Shown here piece after piece: positions 16,285 to 23,350 of a DNA stretch of 33,259 nucleotides. The notes below the pieces were generated by a model. The model was not told where the DNA came from. It was given only the letters and a program-made list of their open reading frames with translations, and searched no databases. Both the position numbers and the translations under genes were made by a program. The DNA lies in assembly GCA_013287475.1 (NCBI GenBank), contig JABDDT010000033.1:1-33259 (forward strand). The letters run 5' to 3'. Every line of letters begins with the position of its first letter. Positions within the stretch are counted from its first letter, which is position 1. This DNA comes from Bacteroidota bacterium (GTDB lineage Bacteria > Bacteroidota > Bacteroidia > Chitinophagales > Chitinophagaceae).

Positions 16285-16351
16285 TTAGCCCAATCATCAG
16301 AAACTTCTGCCCAAAGGCCATAATCCTTATGGTCAAAACCCAAGTTGCTGA

Positions 16352-16398
16352 GGGGTCGCTCAGGGGTTGCTCAGGGGTTGCCGGGGGGTAGGCCCCGG
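16352..16398 (+). repeat. G-rich 11-base tandem repeat with quadruplex potential
   Basis: GGGG tracts at 16352-16355, 16363-16366 and 16374-16377 recur every 11 bases (unit GCTCAGGGGTT), followed by a G6 tract at 16383-16388. Loops of 7, 7 and 5 bases satisfy the usual G-quadruplex rule. The last part, CCGGGG-GGTAGG-CCCCGG (16381-16398), is also a perfect 6-bp hairpin, so two exclusive folds are possible. The site is about 140 bases before the DUF6266 gene and much more GC-rich than its surroundings. Confidence 0.85.
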
Positions 16399-16538
16399 AA
16401 AGCTGGAAGAGACCCCGGTGAATGGGGCCAAAAAATCGGTGAAAATCCGGTAAAAAACTGCCTTAAATGTGAATTGGGTATATTACTTGCAACATTCCCG
16501 GGTAAAAAACTAATTCATCATTTTAAAAAATCCACCCT

Positions 16539-17174
16539 ATGGGAAAACTATTACAAGGCATCCATGGGCCAATTTCAGGAAAGGTCGGCCCGGTTGTAGG
16601 CTATATGCTCAATAATCAGGCTGTTGTACGCGCTCTTGCGGGCCGCAGTAAAAAACCACTAACACCAAAGCAGATACACCAGCGAAAGAAATTCGCCCTG
16701 ATGAATGATTTCCTGGGTCAGCTGACCGACCTGCTGAACCTGACCTATGGCCACCTGGTCGTTCATATGACGGGATACAATAAAGCATTTTCCTATAATG
16801 TAATGAATGCGATCAGGGGGTTTTATCCCGATATATCGATCGATTACAAAATGGTGCTGCTGGGAAGGGGCGACCTGCCCAATGTGGAATCGGTGAATAC
16901 GACAGCATTACCGGATGGTAAACTGGAATTCAGGTGGACCGATAACAGCGGAACAGGCAAGGCAAAAGCATCTGATAAAGCCTTCGCAGCTGTTTATAAT
17001 GAAGAACTGAAAGATTGGGAATACGACCTGAACCTGGCGACCAGGGCTGAGGGTGTTTGTGTTTTAGATGCTTCAATACTTAAGGGCAAACCGGTGCATG
17101 GCTACCTGGGATTCATAACCGAAGATGGAAAGGATGTGACGGATACTTTATATACAGGGTTGGTTGATTTGTAA
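16539..17174 (+). CDS. DUF6266-family protein
   Basis: This 211-residue protein begins MGKLLQGIHGPISGKVGPVVGY, the family's characteristic N-terminus, with RKKFALMNDFLGQLTDLL and YNKAFSYNVMNAIRG further on and a beta-rich C-terminal half (about 105-211). It has no signal peptide. DUF6266 is seen mostly in Bacteroidota, often as scattered paralogues, and has no known function. The N-terminal glycine-rich segment, reminiscent of phage or virion-type structural proteins, is only a resemblance. The gene is slightly more GC-rich than its neighbours and follows the G-rich repeat, which may be its leader. Confidence 0.75.
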   Translation: MGKLLQGIHGPISGKVGPVVGYMLNNQAVVRALAGRSKKPLTPKQIHQRKKFALMNDFLGQLTDLLNLTYGHLVVHMTGYNKAFSYNVMNAIRGFYPDISIDYKMVLLGRGDLPNVESVNTTALPDGKLEFRWTDNSGTGKAKASDKAFAAVYNEELKDWEYDLNLATRAEGVCVLDASILKGKPVHGYLGFITEDGKDVTDTLYTGLVDL

Positions 17175-17205
17175 AGTGAGATATAAATATTTATTGTGAA
17201 TACAA

Positions 17206-18042
17206 TCAGTGATTGAATTGTATCTCATAAATCAATGGCCATAGCTTTCCAGTGACGTAGACTTTATTTGAAACAGAATCATAAGCAATACCATTTGTTT
17301 CTTCTGAAAAAGGGTATTTCATTTTAGCTTCTGTCTTTAAGGATGAGAGATCCAGTTTGCCAACCACTTTCCCTGTTGTGGTATCTATTTTCAGAATATT
17401 ATCCGTCAGCCACTGGTTGGCATAAATATATCCGTGGATCATTTCCAGTTCATTGATATTCTGAACCGGCCCATTATTGTCGGTTACATTGAGTGTTTTA
17501 ATGATTTTAAATGTTGAAGGTTCGCGATAATATAAATTACTGCTTCCATTACTCATGATGAGATAATTTCCATTTGTTGTCATTCCCCAGCCATCACCAT
17601 CGTATGTAAATGTTCCCAGTTTTTTATACGTTTCATCATTATATATAAAGCCAATATGCGTTGTATCCGTAAGCTGATAAATCCTGTCTTTTAAAAATGC
17701 AATCCCTTCGCCAAAATACCGGTTCTTATCAATCTCAGCTTTAATTTCTATCCTTCCGTTTTTTAAATCAACCGGACCAAATGCTGATCTTGAACTGGCA
17801 AAGGTGTTTGTATGTCCGGTACTTTCAAACAACAATCCTTTATGAAACAGGAAGCCTTCTGTATATGAGGTTGTGTCGTGAGGGAAAGCATTGACAACTT
17901 TAAAATTGATGTTTTCAGGAGAATTATCTTCTGTTTTATCTAATGGTTTTTGCTCAGACTCCCGATTATTTTGACATGCAACTGAGACGAGGATAATGAC
18001 AGAAATGCATCTGCATATCGGCAGGGACAATATCTGTTTCAA
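17206..18042 (-). CDS. Glutaminyl-peptide cyclotransferase (plant-type), lipoprotein
   Basis: This enzyme converts N-terminal glutamine of peptides to pyroglutamate. The 278-residue protein has a signal peptide and lipobox VSVAC (C23), so it should be anchored in the envelope. The five-bladed propeller of plant/bacterial glutaminyl cyclases is indicated by AFPHDTTSYTEGF (53-65), the repeated GxxL/I-Y-x-L-T/D blades, YDGDGWGMTT and SEETNGIAYD near the end. The only sensible start is a TTG at 18042, three bases after the preceding gene's stop; no in-frame ATG lies before the signal peptide. Tight spacing suggests one transcript with the small secreted protein upstream. Confidence 0.87.
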   Translation of the reverse strand: MKQILSLPICRCISVIILVSVACQNNRESEQKPLDKTEDNSPENINFKVVNAFPHDTTSYTEGFLFHKGLLFESTGHTNTFASSRSAFGPVDLKNGRIEIKAEIDKNRYFGEGIAFLKDRIYQLTDTTHIGFIYNDETYKKLGTFTYDGDGWGMTTNGNYLIMSNGSSNLYYREPSTFKIIKTLNVTDNNGPVQNINELEMIHGYIYANQWLTDNILKIDTTTGKVVGKLDLSSLKTEAKMKYPFSEETNGIAYDSVSNKVYVTGKLWPLIYEIQFNH

Positions 18043-18044
18043 TG

Positions 18045-18476
18045 CTAGGTTTTATCTTTCTTTGGCTTAATTGGTTTCATTTGTGTATCGTAATGATCAT
18101 CTCTGGCGGAAAGAATTATCTCGCTTATATTTTTTTCTAAAAAAGTTTCCAGGGCTGTCCTCAAAAGTATTTTTGAATTTTGGTTTATGATACCAAAATT
18201 ATATTCCTCGTTCGTTTGATAAATAGTTTTAAATGTGATGGAATCTTCTAAAATTATTTGCAGGGTTAGTTTATTGGGTTCTTTTTGGAATCCTATCTCA
18301 GTTTTAATAATATAATCTGAAGCAAGAGGCGAACTGGTTATAAATTGAGATGATTTAACCAGCCCATCCTTTATAAGATTTCCCGCTGCATCATCCGATT
18401 CCAGGTAGAAAAATCTTTGTGCCTGGGTAAAACAGAGGCTAAATGATAAAACAATCAGCAGATAAATTTTTTTCAT
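18045..18476 (-). CDS. Secreted protein of unknown function
   Basis: I do not recognise this 143-residue protein. It has a clear signal peptide (MKKIYLLIVLSFSLCFTQAQ, cleavage after about residue 20). The mature part opens RFFYLESDDAAGNLIKDGL, then has alternating beta-type segments (ASDYIIKTEIGFQ, LTLQIILEDSITFKTIY), a helix ILLRTALETFLEKNI and a lysine/proline-rich tail. It is encoded two bases upstream of glutaminyl cyclase on the same strand, so the two may act together in the periplasm; that is inference from position only. Confidence 0.6.
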   Translation of the reverse strand: MKKIYLLIVLSFSLCFTQAQRFFYLESDDAAGNLIKDGLVKSSQFITSSPLASDYIIKTEIGFQKEPNKLTLQIILEDSITFKTIYQTNEEYNFGIINQNSKILLRTALETFLEKNISEIILSARDDHYDTQMKPIKPKKDKT

Positions 18477-18660
18477 TTTCCTGGACCTTTAATGGTAGAT
18501 TTTAAATTGTTCTTTTAAGATAGTTATTTTTTGAAATTAATGCATTATTTCTCTTTTCATTAATTTCCTGAGAAATTAGTGAAGGCAAATCTCTAAAGAT
18601 GAAAACGATTATGATTTTAATAATAGTCTTATTCGGGAAATGCTCTTATTGGGAATCAGG

Positions 18661-18690
18661 TTTTAGGCTTTGAGCTTTGGGCTTTAAGCT
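18661..18690. repeat. Single GCCTAAA-type heptad arm (half element)
   Basis: Read on the minus strand this is GCTTAAA, GCCCAAA, GCTCAAA, GCCTAAA, then ACC. It begins six bases after the TAG stop of the tonB-like gene (18696-18698). I find no matching inverted arm in the 200 bases up to the secreted-protein gene, so this is an unpaired copy. A separate 12-bp imperfect hairpin, TTCATTAATTTC/GAAATTAGTGAA, lies at about 18558-18586. Confidence 0.85.
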
Positions 18691-18695
18691 TTTAT

Positions 18696-19583
18696 CTAGT
18701 TCTTCAATTTGAAATTGAAAATCAGCGTTCCGGCAGATTCATCGGAACCGCTATTGAATTTTACCTGGTGCGCCTTCTGAATGGCGATGGCTTTCAGGCT
18801 TGCATCTGCAGTAGTAGAGCCTCTGGCCTGATACTCTGCACTGATTACATTACCTGAAGCATCGACATGAATATCTACTGCAACTTTTGCATTCTCATTG
18901 AATTCATCCGTGAAGGAAGGTGTACTTCTTATCTTTCTGCCCTGCAATCCACCTGCGATCGCTATACCATTACCGTGACCGCCGCCTTTATAATTTGTTG
19001 AATTCGGATCTCCGCCCGGTGCTCCCTGATCACCTTTTCCACCGGCAATACCCTGATTACCCCCGGGTTTAAAATGATCGGCATCATTTCCTCCCGTTCC
19101 ATCTCCGTTGACTCCATGAAAAACCGCTTTTGGTTTTGGTGGTGCAGGAGTTGGATTCACCGCGGTTTGAACTATTTTGCGTGGAGTTCTTACGCTGAGA
19201 TCTTTATCGGGGATTTTAGTAGCTTTTGGTTTTGTTATCGGAGGAGATTTAACTGCAGGAACATCATCCGGATTTTTATCATCTGTTTCAACATCTTTCA
19301 AAGCTTCTTTTGTTGCAGCAACCGTTTTAGGAGGTGTATATTTTTCCTGATCCTGTTTCGAAGGATCATTGGGAAGAAAGGGTTGGTTGCTGCCCAATCC
19401 CTGATCACTATTACCGAGATTTACTTCCAGTCCTTCCTCCACAGGTATTGGCGGATTGAAAGGAAGATTCCAGGAAACCAATAATAGTAATAACAGAAGG
19501 GTACCACAAATCAGCAAAGTATACAAAGCCGCTTTACGGTTTTTACGGACTTCGAATGCATGATTTGCTTTTAAATAGTTCAC
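18696..19583 (-). CDS. TonB-like energy transducer protein
   Basis: This 295-residue protein has the layout of energy-transducing TonB proteins: a short cytoplasmic N-terminus, one membrane helix (about 19-36), a Pro/Lys/Asp-rich periplasmic spacer (about 80-155), a Gly/Asn-rich stretch (about 158-213) and a C-terminal domain (about 215-295) with KVAVDIHVDASGNVISAEY and a following helix and strand, as in the TonB C-terminal fold. It would couple the proton gradient to outer-membrane transport, but no exbB or exbD gene is adjacent. The Gly-rich spacer is unusually long. Upstream lies repeat copy C, downstream a half array. Confidence 0.78.
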   Translation of the reverse strand: MNYLKANHAFEVRKNRKAALYTLLICGTLLLLLLLVSWNLPFNPPIPVEEGLEVNLGNSDQGLGSNQPFLPNDPSKQDQEKYTPPKTVAATKEALKDVETDDKNPDDVPAVKSPPITKPKATKIPDKDLSVRTPRKIVQTAVNPTPAPPKPKAVFHGVNGDGTGGNDADHFKPGGNQGIAGGKGDQGAPGGDPNSTNYKGGGHGNGIAIAGGLQGRKIRSTPSFTDEFNENAKVAVDIHVDASGNVISAEYQARGSTTADASLKAIAIQKAHQVKFNSGSDESAGTLIFNFKLKN

Positions 19584-19605
19584 GTCGTGAAATTATACTA
19601 AAATA

Positions 19606-19803
19606 GCCTAAAGCCGAAAGCCTAAAGCCTAAAACTTTATTAAGCCCAAAGCCGAAAACCTTTTTAAGCCTAAAGCCTAAAGCTTAAAACTTATTCTTGT
19701 GACGAAAGTTTTGAATAAATAATTTGGAGAAATTTATAGTAATCGGTAAATTTTATTAGTGATCCAAAAAGTAGTTTTAGGCTTTAGGCCTTAAGCTTTA
19801 GGC
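19606..19803. repeat. GCCTAAA heptad element, copy C, with three left arms
   Basis: Three left-type arms stand in a row: 19606-19633 (GCCTAAA, GCCGAAA, GCCTAAA, GCCTAAA), 19644-19657 (GCCCAAA, GCCGAAA) and 19668-19688 (GCCTAAA, GCCTAAA, GCTTAAA). Each ends AAAACYTT. A core homologous to copies A and B follows (AATTTGGAGAAAT, TAATCGG, TTTTATTAGTGATC, AAAAAGTAG), then the right arm 19776-19803. The right arm joins the TAA of the radical SAM gene (19804-19806). Here the neighbours are in tandem: radical SAM ends and the tonB-like gene begins. Confidence 0.9.
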
Positions 19804-21090
19804 TTATGAAGCAAAATCTTTTTCAAATCGTCCCCTGATTCGCTCCATCGGCGGGTTGAAATAACCAAATTTTAACAATGGAAATTCTTCCCGCAAAAGT
19901 TCCATGAGATTCTTAACACCCATCGCATCCCCGGTTTCGATAATTCCGATTTTCCCCAGGTACCAATCGGGATCAATATTAAAATTTCGCCACTGGATCA
20001 TGTCCAGTCCCGTATCAGAAATCATTTTACGAAGTGCTTCATATTCTTCTTCGCTGTCTGTCATACCTGGAAATACAAAATAGTTTATCGAAGTCCAGCC
20101 TCCGGCGATTTTCACGATTCGCAGACTTTCCACAATATCTTCGAACTGATAATTATTTGGCCGGTAATAAGCTTCATATATATTTTTTCTTGCAGAGTTC
20201 ATACTCACGCGTATGGAGTTCAAACCAGCGTCACATAAGGCTTTCACGGCATCCGGCCTGGAACCGTTTGTATTGATATTAATACTGCCACGATCTGTAT
20301 GTTTTCTGATTTCAAGAATAGCATCACGTATGGTTTCCCACATTAACAAAGGTTCGCCTTCGCAACCCTGTCCGAAACTTATGATCGGATAAGGAGCCGT
20401 TTGAAGATGCGGCACGGTAAACTCAACAATTTCTTCTGCACTGGGACGGAAAGTCAGGCGGTCCTGCGTTGAATGAATCGTTTCTTCCTGAGGCTGAAAG
20501 GAAATACATCCTATGCAATTTGCATTGCAGGCAGGTGAAACCGGAACAGGACATTCCCATCTTCCAAGGGAAAGATTTCTTGCCGCAGGACAGTGATAGG
20601 TATTGCAACAATTCTCCATCAGGTGTTTCACCAGTCGGTTATGAGGATAGGATTTCAAAAGATTTTCTGCTCCTTCTGAAATGCCGGAAGCGTCATATCC
20701 GCGGGCTTCCTGCCGGATATCCGGTTCGATACGAATGGCAGGAACATAAAATTTATCTTTGAACCATCCTGCAGCCGTATAGCAAAACAGGGGGAGGGTA
20801 GGTGCATCAGGTTCGGTTTCAAAAGCAGAAAGATAAACTCCGGTATGCGCCGGAGGAATGAAAGCCGCAACCGCCCAACCCTTTTCACAAAGACGCATTT
20901 CACCTGTTTCTGCATCGATGCCGATACCCCGACGGCCTGGAAGTTCATAGAGTAAGCCTCCTTCGGGCAAAAGGATCCAGTCTGACTCATCAACCGGTAA
21001 TGCGTCCCATCCACTGCGTCCGCAGGCATAGAGTGAAATGTCTTCAAAAATATTTCCTTCTCCGTCTGAATATAAAATATAAGGCGACAT
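19804..21090 (-). CDS. Radical SAM protein with extra cysteine cluster
   Basis: This 428-residue protein has the radical SAM motif C188-x3-C192-x2-C195 (ACNANCIGC), which holds a 4Fe-4S cluster for SAM cleavage, followed by a TIM-barrel pattern (SFGQGCEGEPLL at the GGE-like strand, SININTNGSRP, SIRVSMNSAR). Before it are C161, C162, C167 and C180 (ENCCNTYHC...WEC), which could bind a second cluster. The N-terminal 120 residues form a separate beta-rich region. The substrate is unknown. The ATG at 21090 overlaps the upstream stop by one base (TGATG), so it is translationally coupled to the membrane protein; a GTG one codon upstream also exists. Confidence 0.85.
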   Translation of the reverse strand: MSPYILYSDGEGNIFEDISLYACGRSGWDALPVDESDWILLPEGGLLYELPGRRGIGIDAETGEMRLCEKGWAVAAFIPPAHTGVYLSAFETEPDAPTLPLFCYTAAGWFKDKFYVPAIRIEPDIRQEARGYDASGISEGAENLLKSYPHNRLVKHLMENCCNTYHCPAARNLSLGRWECPVPVSPACNANCIGCISFQPQEETIHSTQDRLTFRPSAEEIVEFTVPHLQTAPYPIISFGQGCEGEPLLMWETIRDAILEIRKHTDRGSININTNGSRPDAVKALCDAGLNSIRVSMNSARKNIYEAYYRPNNYQFEDIVESLRIVKIAGGWTSINYFVFPGMTDSEEEYEALRKMISDTGLDMIQWRNFNIDPDWYLGKIGIIETGDAMGVKNLMELLREEFPLLKFGYFNPPMERIRGRFEKDFAS

Positions 21091-21638
21091 CACTGCAAAT
21101 TTACGAGTTTGCTTCGGCAGTAGTCGTTAAATTCATCTTCCGGGGCATCCGGCTCATCATCATCCAGTACTTCTTTCTGAATTAATTTGTTATCCTTGAA
21201 ATCGAGTGTCAGTAAACCGTCTTTCAATATCACGGATTGGAGTGAAGACCAGGGGAATTTTTTTTTGAAAAGAGAATTGAGTACGAGGCCTTCAGAATAA
21301 AATCCAATTTCAAGCGGATATTTCGCCTGCGCTTCCAGAATTGCAAAAAAAATAAAGGGTAATGACATCCATTGAAAAAAGGGCATGCCAAGCCAGAAAA
21401 GGGCAGCTGCCAATAACCAGTTCCTGAATTGCATTTCTTTTTTCTTCCGGAAAGAATAAAGATTCACGAGCAGGCCGAGAAAAAGGATGATGGCTGAGAT
21501 TGTTAGAAAGCCATTGAATCCATTACGGATTTGAGCATAACTGAAACTGATAATGGAAAAAATTAATAGTAAAACACTGACCAGATCGGTTTTTCTTGCA
21601 TTCTCCCTTTTAAGGATTACTACATAGTCGTAGTGCAT
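21090..21638 (-). CDS. Membrane protein of unknown function
   Basis: I do not recognise this 182-residue protein. It has hydrophobic helices at about 19-35, 43-62, 74-89 and 91-104, then a cytoplasmic C-terminal domain (about 108-182) that reads like a small PH-like beta domain (IGFYSEGLVLNSLF, PWSSLQSVILKDGLLTLDFKDN) with an acidic stretch EVLDDDEPDAPEDEF. Its ATG at 21638 lies 19 bases inside the arginase-family gene and its stop overlaps the radical SAM start, so the three form one translationally linked unit. It may anchor or regulate its partners, which is inference. Confidence 0.65.
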   Translation of the reverse strand: MHYDYVVILKRENARKTDLVSVLLLIFSIISFSYAQIRNGFNGFLTISAIILFLGLLVNLYSFRKKKEMQFRNWLLAAALFWLGMPFFQWMSLPFIFFAILEAQAKYPLEIGFYSEGLVLNSLFKKKFPWSSLQSVILKDGLLTLDFKDNKLIQKEVLDDDEPDAPEDEFNDYCRSKLVNLQ

Positions 21639-22705
21639 TCCGGTTCTTTACGAATGAAAGGTTGAGGATTGGCAGCCACCAGCATGTTGCCTAGTTTCCA
21701 TAAAATCCTGGCGCCAATGGTGGCATCCAAATTACTTTCACCAACTGCAATTTCAACCAGGTCGAATCCAATGAATTTACGACCGCTTTCAATAATTTTT
21801 TTAACGAGGTAGGTAATTTGTTCTACTTCAAATCCTCCGTTCACCGGAGTTCCTGTATGTGGACATAATTTCGGATCCAGTCCGTCTATATCAAAACTAA
21901 GATATACAGAAGCGGGTAGCTGTTGTACGATTTCATCCACGATCGTGCGCCAGGTATGGCCTTCAAACAGTTTCTCTTTTATATTCCGGTCGTAAAAAGC
22001 GATTACCCGCTGATTATTATTCTGGATATAATTGAATTCTTCTTCGCTGTAATCACGTACACCCACCTGAACCAGTTTGTTAATCTGGGGAATTTCCTGG
22101 AGTGCATTGAACATAATGCTCGCGTGACTGTGATCAAAATTTTCATAAGATTTACGCAGGTCACAATGTGCATCTATCTGGAGTATTCCAAATTCACCGT
22201 ATTTCTCTGCAATTGCTTTAAGATAACCAAGTGAAACACTATGATCTCCACCAAGAAGGACAACAAGCTTGTCATCCATCAGGAGACTCCTGGTTTGTTC
22301 ATATACCCATTTATTCAGGATAGCGCTTCCTTCATTTATTTCCTTCAAAGATTTACACATGAAGCTGTTCTTCTCAACCTCTTCACCTTTCGAGATATAA
22401 TTGATATAGAGTTCAGCTTCTTTACGCAGATAGTCACTCTTCATAAGCACTTTCCTGTCCGGATGCCGCATGAAAATTCCCTGATTCCAGGCATTCCCGG
22501 ATTCGTCGTCAAAAACATCTACCTGCATACTGGCATTAAAAATATGCTCGCCTGCCCGGGAAGTTCCTGATCCGGCACTGACTGTTACTTCCCACGGAAT
22601 AGGTAAAATAACCAGCCGGGATTCTGCTTCTGTGAAAGGGAGTCCAAAAATGGTATTTTTTGGATTACTTGCGATGTTGGAATCGAAGTGGGATAAATCT
22701 GTCAT
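21620..22705 (-). CDS. Arginase/agmatinase/formiminoglutamase-family hydrolase
   Basis: This 361-residue ureohydrolase-fold enzyme has the binuclear manganese site: H155 (LGGDHSVSLG), D178, H180 and D182 (IDAHCDL), and D272/D274 (SFDIDGLDP). Such enzymes cleave guanidino groups from arginine, agmatine or formiminoglutamate. Family-typical segments VGVRDYSEEE and PVNGGFEVEQ are present. Substrate choice is not decidable; members of this length in Bacteroidota are usually labelled agmatinase, and the N-terminal 80 residues are longer than in classical agmatinases. Its own promoter matches consensus at 22734-22764. Confidence 0.88.
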   Translation of the reverse strand: MTDLSHFDSNIASNPKNTIFGLPFTEAESRLVILPIPWEVTVSAGSGTSRAGEHIFNASMQVDVFDDESGNAWNQGIFMRHPDRKVLMKSDYLRKEAELYINYISKGEEVEKNSFMCKSLKEINEGSAILNKWVYEQTRSLLMDDKLVVLLGGDHSVSLGYLKAIAEKYGEFGILQIDAHCDLRKSYENFDHSHASIMFNALQEIPQINKLVQVGVRDYSEEEFNYIQNNNQRVIAFYDRNIKEKLFEGHTWRTIVDEIVQQLPASVYLSFDIDGLDPKLCPHTGTPVNGGFEVEQITYLVKKIIESGRKFIGFDLVEIAVGESNLDATIGARILWKLGNMLVAANPQPFIRKEPECTTTM

Positions 22706-22733
22706 GTTTTACTTTCTGCCTTGGAACGGCTGG

Positions 22734-22764
22734 CAAAGGTAGTTCTGTGAGGTGGATTATCAAA
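22734..22764 (-). promoter_or_regulatory. Bacteroidota-type promoter for the arginase-family operon
   Basis: On the minus strand TTTG (22764-22761) and TACCTTTG (22741-22734) are separated by 19 bases, an exact match to the consensus TTTG-N19-TAnnTTTG. The start codon is 28 bases downstream. The -33 box lies about 10 bases from the heptad array at 22775. Confidence 0.8.
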
Positions 22765-22774
22765 ACATTAAAAA

Positions 22775-22880
22775 GCCTAAAGCTTAAGGCGTAAGGCGTA
22801 AAGCTATTTTGAAAATGTAGGAATTTGAAAATAGTAGAATGTATTTGGCCTTAAGCCTTGTGCTTTACGCCTTAAGCTTT
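22775..22880. repeat. Heptad hairpin (GCTTAAG/GCGTAAG words) between divergent promoters
   Basis: The left arm (22775-22802) is GCCTAAA, GCTTAAG, GCGTAAG, GCGTAAA. The right arm (22850-22877), read on the minus strand, is GCTTAAG, GCGTAAA, GCACAAG, GCTTAAG. Bases 22779-22794 pair perfectly with 22865-22880 (16 bp). The spacer does not match the core of copies A-C, but holds its own hairpin CTATTTT/AAAATAG. It lies between two start codons, not at a gene end. Confidence 0.85.
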
Positions 22881-22914
22881 TATTAAATTTACTCGAATAA
22901 TGGCAAGAAGGGAA

Positions 22915-22922
22915 TAACTTTG
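22915..22922 (+). promoter_or_regulatory. -7 box for the ccmE operon
   Basis: TAACTTTG matches the TAnnTTTG consensus, 6 bases before the ATG at 22929. A good -33 box is not visible upstream. The leader would be very short. Confidence 0.5.
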
Positions 22923-22928
22923 CGGCTC

Positions 22929-23336
22929 ATGAAGAGAACCCATATCATACTCCTGGTATTCATTGCACTTAGCATAGGATTGCTGGTGAGTTTTATGGGG
23001 AATTTATCTACCTATGAAACCATAGCTTCAGCCCGGCAGAATGAGGGTAAAACAGTTACCATTATAGCCAAACTGGACAATAGTCTGCCCATGGAATACA
23101 ATCCTGTAAAGGATCCTAATTACCTAAGTTTCCATATTCTTGATACACTTGGCGGAAAGGCGAAAGTCGTTTATCACTATGGTAAACCCTATGACATGGA
23201 AAAAGCAGAACGCGTTGTATTGAAAGGTAAAATGAACGGAGATATTTTTGAGATCACACAAAAAGACGGAATACTGATCAAATGTCCATCCAAATACAAA
23301 GATGATCCTGAATCTGCGAAAAAGGAGCTTAAATAA
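22929..23336 (+). CDS. ccmE: Cytochrome c maturation protein CcmE (Cys variant)
   Basis: This 135-residue periplasmic heme chaperone has one N-terminal membrane helix (about 5-22) and an OB-fold domain with VVYHYGKPYDM and VVLKGKMNGDIFEI. In proteobacterial CcmE heme attaches to a histidine in HxxxY; here the corresponding motif is C119-P-S-K-Y123 (CxxxY), as in the cysteine-type CcmE known from some archaea and sulfate reducers. The ATG at 22929 is preferred over an in-frame TTG at 22920, which lies in the -7 box. The ccmF-like gene follows after 14 bases. Confidence 0.9.
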   Translation: MKRTHIILLVFIALSIGLLVSFMGNLSTYETIASARQNEGKTVTIIAKLDNSLPMEYNPVKDPNYLSFHILDTLGGKAKVVYHYGKPYDMEKAERVVLKGKMNGDIFEITQKDGILIKCPSKYKDDPESAKKELK

Positions 23337-23350
23337 ACCCAATAGTTAAT

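Noticed and set aside
16345..16599. An 84-residue reading frame across the G-rich repeat
   Set aside because: Its translation is low-complexity from the repeat, overlaps the DUF6266 start in another frame and shows no family features.
17177..17227. Bidirectional terminator between the DUF6266 and glutaminyl cyclase genes
   Set aside because: TGAGATA/TATCTCA and ATACAAT/ATTGTAT pairs exist in the short gap, but stems are weak, reach into the coding end and have no T run.
19074..19484. A 136-residue plus-strand frame inside the tonB-like gene
   Set aside because: It is antisense to the Pro/Gly-rich spacer and is rich in Phe, Arg, Ile and Cys as expected for a shadow frame.
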